From JAWLGW01 sp964569055 (GTDB lineage: Bacteria > Planctomycetota > J058), in contig CAZMSZ010000140.1 of assembly GCA_964569055.1 (NCBI GenBank), positions 1 to 17,203 of the forward strand: a DNA stretch of 17,203 nt, written 5' to 3'. Made by a program: the position numbers and the translations under genes. Below are positions 13,801 through 17,203 of this stretch, in pieces; within the stretch, counting starts at the first letter, position 1, and each line of letters begins with the position of its first letter. The notes below the pieces were generated by a model. It had not been told where the DNA came from. It searched no databases and worked only from the letters and a program-made list of their open reading frames with translations.

Positions 13801-14696
13801 CGACCACGCCCGACCCCGAACGGATCCGCGCCGCCGTGCGCGAGGGCTACGCGCAGATTGCCGGCGCCGCCGCCGGCGCCAGCTGCTGCGCCTCGAGCGG
13901 CGGCTGCGGCACGCCCGCCAGCTCGCCGGCCGATTACGCGGCCCAGCTCGGCTACTCCGCCGAGGAGCTGGCCGCGCTGCCCGAGGGCGCCAACATGGGG
14001 CTGTCTTGCGGGAACCCCACGGCGACCGCGGGGCTCCAGCCGGGGCAGGTCGTGCTCGACCTCGGCAGCGGCGGCGGGTTCGACTGCTTCTTGGCAGGGC
14101 CCAAGGTCGGCCCGAGCGGGCGCGTGATCGGGGTCGACATGACGCCCGAAATGCTCGCCCGCGCCCGCGCCAACCTGGTCGGCTACCGCCAGCGCACCGG
14201 CCTCGACAACGTCGAGTTCCGGCTGGGCGAGATCGAGCACCTGCCCCTGACCGACGCCAGCGTCGACGTGGTGCTCAGCAACTGCGTGATCAACCTCTCG
14301 CCCGACAAGCCGCAGGTGTGGCGCGAGGTGGCCCGAGTCCTCCGCCCCGGAGGGCGCGTGGTGATCTCGGACGTGGCGCTGCTCCGGCCGCTGCCCGACG
14401 CGCTGGCCGCGACCGTCGAGGCCCTGGTCGGCTGCGTGGCCGGCGCGGTGTTGCTGGACGACTACCGCGCCATGGTCGAGGCCGCGGGCCTCGAGGCCGT
14501 CGCGCTCGCGCCCAAGCCCGAGTTCGTCCAGGCGGTCTCGAGCGGCGAGGACCCGCTCCACGCCCCGCTCCTGGCGCAGCTCCCGCCGGGGACCTCGCTC
14601 GCCGACTACGTGACGAGCGTGGAGGTGACCGCGCGCAAGCCCGCGACCGAGGGCGCCTGCTGCACCCAGCCCGCGAGCGGGGCCGCCTGCTGCTGA
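13797..14696 (+). CDS. arsM: Arsenite S-adenosylmethionine methyltransferase
   Basis: A 299-aa ArsM. The SAM-binding core is VVLDLGSGGGFDCFLAG (motif I, 86-101) with VIGVDMTPEMLARAR (110-124). The arsenite-binding cysteines of the family appear as C71 (MGLSCGNP), C163 (LSNCVINLSPDK) and C213 (VGCVAGA), with an N-terminal pair C30/C31, C37, and vicinal pairs at the C-terminus (C288/C289, C298/C299). It transfers methyl groups to As(III), giving mono-, di- and possibly trimethylated, partly volatile arsenic in the cytoplasm. Its ATG overlaps the arsC stop, so the reduction product can pass directly to it. The next gene starts 125 nt later and belongs to another operon. Confidence 0.95.
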   Translation: MTTTPDPERIRAAVREGYAQIAGAAAGASCCASSGGCGTPASSPADYAAQLGYSAEELAALPEGANMGLSCGNPTATAGLQPGQVVLDLGSGGGFDCFLAGPKVGPSGRVIGVDMTPEMLARARANLVGYRQRTGLDNVEFRLGEIEHLPLTDASVDVVLSNCVINLSPDKPQVWREVARVLRPGGRVVISDVALLRPLPDALAATVEALVGCVAGAVLLDDYRAMVEAAGLEAVALAPKPEFVQAVSSGEDPLHAPLLAQLPPGTSLADYVTSVEVTARKPATEGACCTQPASGAACC

Positions 14697-14699
14697 GCC

Positions 14700-14727
14700 C
14701 TGCTCCGCCAGCGCGCGAGCGCGGCAG
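14700..14727 (+). terminator. Imperfect hairpin after arsM, possible terminator
   Basis: CTGCTCCGC (14700-14708) pairs with GCGCGGCAG (14719-14727) at 7 of 9 positions, a few nt after the arsM stop. No U-run follows. A second short hairpin (CGCGGC/GCCGCG, 14763-14776) lies nearer to ada. Confidence 0.3.
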
Positions 14728-14806
14728 CCCGTGAGTTCGAGCGCAAGGACCGGAGTGCGGCCCGCGGCTCGCCGCGCGATCCTGCGCCTCGGACCCCCGC
14801 GAGGGG

Positions 14807-14813
14807 AAGGAGG
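14807..14813 (+). promoter_or_regulatory. Shine-Dalgarno site of ada
   Basis: AAGGAGG lies 8 nt before the ATG at 14822 and supports that start. A second purine-rich GAGGAG (14815-14820) could serve the in-frame ATG at 14831, so a form three residues shorter is possible. Confidence 0.7.
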
Positions 14814-14821
14814 CGAGGAGA

Positions 14822-15904
14822 ATGGCACTCATGAGCAGGCCACCGCAGGGTGGGGTCGAGCGCCGGCTCGACGAGGAGCGCTGGGCGGCGGTCATGGGCC
14901 GGGACCGCGCCGCCGACGGCGCGTTCGTGTACGCAGTCGCGACCACGCGGATCTACTGCCGCCCGTCCTGCCCGGCCCGCCGGCCGCGGCGCGAGCACGT
15001 GCGCTTCTTCGCCGATCCGGCGGCCGCCGCGCGGGCCGGGTTTCGGGCCTGCAAGCGGTGCGCGCCCGCGCGCGCGGCGGGGCACGCCCACACGGCGCGG
15101 GTGGCCGCGGCCTGTCGACGGATCGAGGCGGCCGACGAGGCGCCGGGGCTCGAGGAGCTGGCGGCCGCGGCCGGGCTCAGCCCGTCGCACTTCCACCGGG
15201 TGTTCAAGGCGGCCACCGGCGTGACGCCCAAGGCCTACGCCGCGGCGGTGCGCGGCGAGCGGGTCCGCGGCGAGCTGGCCGCCCAGCCGACGGTGACCGC
15301 GGCGATCTACGGGGCGGGCTTCGGCTCGAGCGGCCGGTTCTACGAGGGCGCGGCCGCCACGCTCGGCATGACCCCCACCGCGTACCGCGCGGGCGGCGCC
15401 GGCGAGACGATCCGGTTCGCCCTGGGGGAGTGCTCGCTCGGCTCGATCCTGGTCGCCGCCTCGGCGCGCGGCGTGTGCGCGATCGCGCTGGGGGACGACC
15501 CCGGGGCGCTGCTGCGCGAGCTGCAGGACCGCTTCGGGCGGGCCGAGCTGATCGGCGCCGACCCGACCTTCGAGGGCTGGGTCGCCAAGGTCGTGGCGCT
15601 GGTGGAGCGGCCGGGCGGCGACCTCGACCTCCCGCTCGACGTGCGCGGCACCGCGTTCCAGCGGCGGGTGTGGGAGGCGCTGCGCGCGATCCCCTGCGGG
15701 GAGACGCGCAGCTACGCCCAGCTCGCCGCCGCCCTCGGCGCGCCGCGCTCGACCCGCGCCGTGGCGCGCGCCTGCGCCACCAACGCGCTGGCGGTCGCGA
15801 TCCCGTGCCACCGCGTGGTGCGCAGCGACGGCGGGCTGGCGGGCTACCGCTGGGGCGTCGAGCGCAAGGCGAAGCTGCTCGCCGCCGAGCGCGGGGCGCG
15901 CTGA
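14822..15904 (+). CDS. ada: Ada: methylphosphotriester / O6-methylguanine-DNA methyltransferase and transcriptional activator
   Basis: A 360-aa full-length Ada. The N-terminal zinc domain has the four cysteines C46, C50 (IYCRPSC), C77 and C80 (RACKRC), matching E. coli C38, C42, C69 and C72 with a constant shift of eight; C46 should accept methyl from phosphotriesters. An AraC-type DNA-binding domain follows (about 95-190; LEELAAAAGLSPSHFHRVFKAATGVTPKAY). The C-terminal methyltransferase has the active-site IPCHRV with C329, and the upstream IPCGETRSYAQLA and VARACATN segments. Methylation of the N-terminal Cys turns Ada into an activator, so it should control this operon. The glycosylase gene begins 1 nt after its stop. 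Confidence 0.96.
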   Translation: MALMSRPPQGGVERRLDEERWAAVMGRDRAADGAFVYAVATTRIYCRPSCPARRPRREHVRFFADPAAAARAGFRACKRCAPARAAGHAHTARVAAACRRIEAADEAPGLEELAAAAGLSPSHFHRVFKAATGVTPKAYAAAVRGERVRGELAAQPTVTAAIYGAGFGSSGRFYEGAAATLGMTPTAYRAGGAGETIRFALGECSLGSILVAASARGVCAIALGDDPGALLRELQDRFGRAELIGADPTFEGWVAKVVALVERPGGDLDLPLDVRGTAFQRRVWEALRAIPCGETRSYAQLAAALGAPRSTRAVARACATNALAVAIPCHRVVRSDGGLAGYRWGVERKAKLLAAERGAR

Positions 15905-15905
15905 G

Positions 15906-16820
15906 GTGACGCCCGCCGCGGCTACGCGCGAGCTCCCCTACGAGCCGCCCCTCGACTGGGGCGCCTTCCTGCGCTACCTCGCGGCGCGCGCCACCCCCGG
16001 GGTGGAGCGGGTCGTGGGCGAGCGCTACCTGCGCGCGGCCGAGGTCGAGGGGGCGCGCGGCCTGCTCGAGGTGCGCCACGACCCGGCGCGCTCCTGCCTG
16101 GTCGTGCGCGTGAGCGGGGAGCTGGCCGCGCGCCCGCGCGCCGTGGGCGCCGTGGCCGCGCGGGTTTCGGGCCTGTTCGACCTCGCGGCCGACCTCGCCG
16201 AGGTGCACGAGGTGCTGCTGGCCGACCCGGCGCTCGCGCCGGCGGTGCGCGCGGCGCCGGGGCTGCGGGTGACGGGGGCCTGGTCGCCATTCGAGCTGCT
16301 GGTGCGCGCGATCGTGGGGCAGCAGGTGAGCGTCAAGGCGGCCTCGACCCTCATGGGCCGCCTCGCCGCCCGGTTCGGCGCGCCGCTCCCCGAGCCCGGG
16401 CCCGGCGTGGCCTGCCTGTTCCCCACCCCCGCGGCCCTCGCCGCCGCCGACCTCACCGGGCTGGGCATGCCGGGCCGGCGCGCGGCCGCCCTCCAGGGCG
16501 TGGCCCGCGCGGTCGCCGACGGCCTCCTCCCGCTCGCCGAGGGAGGCGAGCTCGGCGAAGTGCGCGCCGCGCTGCTCGCGCTGCGCGGGATCGGCCCCTG
16601 GACCGCCGACTACTTCGCGCTGCGGGCCCTCGGCGATCGCGACGCCTGGCCCGCGGGGGACCTGGTGCTGCGGCGGGCGGTCGAGGCGCTCCTGGGCGGG
16701 GACGAGCGACCCGTCCCGTCGGCCCTCCTGGCGCGGGCCGCGCGCTGGCGCCCCTGGCGGGCCTACGCCGCCGTGCACCTGTGGCACGCGGCCGCCCCGC
16801 CGGTCGAGGCGCGGCGGTGA
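15906..16820 (+). CDS. alkA: AlkA-type DNA-3-methyladenine glycosylase II
   Basis: A 304-aa protein of the HhH-GPD glycosylase family. The N-terminal AlkA_N-like domain opens LPYEPPLDWGAFLRYLAARATPGVERV. The central FELLVRAIVGQQVSVKAA (129-146) is the AlkA core signature. The helix-hairpin-helix is LLALRGIGPWTADYFALRALG, and D252 in WPAGDLVLRRA aligns with the catalytic Asp (D238) of E. coli AlkA. It removes N3-methylated and other alkylated bases, leaving abasic sites. The GTG start is 1 nt after the ada stop, and its TGA overlaps the GTG of the next gene, so the three are translationally coupled. The Ada-AlkA pair is a known adaptive-response arrangement, sometimes fused. Confidence 0.94.
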   Translation: MTPAAATRELPYEPPLDWGAFLRYLAARATPGVERVVGERYLRAAEVEGARGLLEVRHDPARSCLVVRVSGELAARPRAVGAVAARVSGLFDLAADLAEVHEVLLADPALAPAVRAAPGLRVTGAWSPFELLVRAIVGQQVSVKAASTLMGRLAARFGAPLPEPGPGVACLFPTPAALAAADLTGLGMPGRRAAALQGVARAVADGLLPLAEGGELGEVRAALLALRGIGPWTADYFALRALGDRDAWPAGDLVLRRAVEALLGGDERPVPSALLARAARWRPWRAYAAVHLWHAAAPPVEARR

Positions 16821-17203
16821 GCGGCCGCGCGGGGGTCCGCCAGCGGATCGAGCGGCTCGACTGGGAGGCGGTCGCGGCGGACCTCGACGAGCAGGGCGTG
16901 GCCACGATCGGGCCGCTGCTCACGCCGGCCGAGTGCGCCGCCCTCCGCGCCTGCTGGTCCGACGAGGCGCGCTTCCGCAAGAGCGTGGTCATGGCGCGGC
17001 ACGGCTACGGCCGGGGAGAGTACCGCTACTTCGCCGAGCCGCTCCCGCCGCAGGTCGCGGCGCTGCGCGAGCGCCTCTATCCCCCGTTGGCCGGGGTGGC
17101 GAACCGCTGGAGCGAGGCGCTGCGGCTCGAGGTCCGCTACCCGGCCGACCACGCCGCGTTCCGCGCGCGCTGCCGCGAGGCCGGGCAGACCCACCCCACC
17201 CCG
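16817..17203 (+). CDS. 2OG-Fe(II) oxygenase family protein (5' part only)
   Basis: The first 129 codons are visible; the frame is open to the right edge. The GTG at 16817 overlaps the alkA stop (GTGA). The protein reads IERLDWEAVAADLDEQGVATIGPLLTPAECAALRACW, then FRKSVVMARHGYGRGEYRYFAEPLPPQVAALRERLYP, then ANRWSEAL and an ending AGQTHPTP. This is the N-terminal half of a 2-oxoglutarate/Fe(II) oxygenase family often labelled prolyl hydroxylase-like and found beside ada/alkA genes. The catalytic HxD...H motif is expected just beyond the window, so activity cannot be confirmed. By position it should act in the alkylation response, possibly by oxidative demethylation like AlkB, but its sequence is not AlkB and its substrate is unknown. 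Confidence 0.8.
   Translation, partial: MSGRAGVRQRIERLDWEAVAADLDEQGVATIGPLLTPAECAALRACWSDEARFRKSVVMARHGYGRGEYRYFAEPLPPQVAALRERLYPPLAGVANRWSEALRLEVRYPADHAAFRARCREAGQTHPTP

Noticed and set aside
15653..15663. GCGTTCCA half-site inside ada
   Set aside because: The second half of the dyad is missing and the sequence encodes the conserved TAFQRRVW segment of the methyltransferase domain.

Overview
The window is a very GC-rich bacterial chromosome segment (clearly above 70% GC by eye, with G or C in nearly every third codon position). An NtrC-type two-component system, a tripartite RND pump with a lipoprotein outer-membrane channel and long multi-PAS kinase architecture all indicate a Gram-negative host. 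A Myxococcota or other former-deltaproteobacterial lineage is my best guess, inferred from style and composition rather than from a marker gene.

Layout. (1) Positions 1-2614, minus strand: the 5' part of a class III extradiol dioxygenase (DODA/YgiD family), a CapA-type metallophosphatase-like protein, and a short MgtE-type magnesium transporter that lacks the usual N-terminal domain. (2) Positions 2615-3470: an intergenic stretch with one probable small secreted protein on the minus strand, strong hairpins, and a perfect 20-bp dyad in front of the next operon. (3) Positions 3471-7113, plus strand: a soluble histidine kinase with four PAS domains, followed 1 nt later by an NtrC-family sigma-54 response regulator. 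(4) Positions 7299-12990: a translationally coupled RND efflux operon (adaptor, HAE-1 pump, outer-membrane factor lipoprotein). (5) Positions 13115-14696: an arsenic module, arsR, arsC (interrupted by a 100-N assembly gap) and arsM. (6) Positions 14822-17203: an alkylation-repair operon, ada, an AlkA-type glycosylase and the first part of a 2OG-Fe(II) oxygenase.

The most interesting signal is regulatory. The RND operon is preceded by a well-spaced sigma-54 promoter (7253-7268). Upstream lie two copies of one dyad, centred about 108 and 77 bp before the predicted start and 31 bp (about three helical turns) apart. The perfect form of the dyad, GCGTTCCA-N4-TGGAACGC, lies upstream of the kinase gene (3347-3366) at almost the same distance from a second, weaker -24/-12-like element, with a degenerate partner again 31 bp further on. 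This predicts a self-contained circuit: a cytoplasmic 4-PAS kinase phosphorylates the NtrC-like regulator, which binds this dyad, activates the pump through sigma-54 and probably controls its own operon.

The arsenic module has its own readable control. Similar promoter/operator elements precede arsR and arsC, both with predicted transcription starts at or next to the ATG (leaderless). The third region pairs direct methyl-group removal (Ada) with base excision (AlkA) and an oxygenase, in a tightly packed operon.
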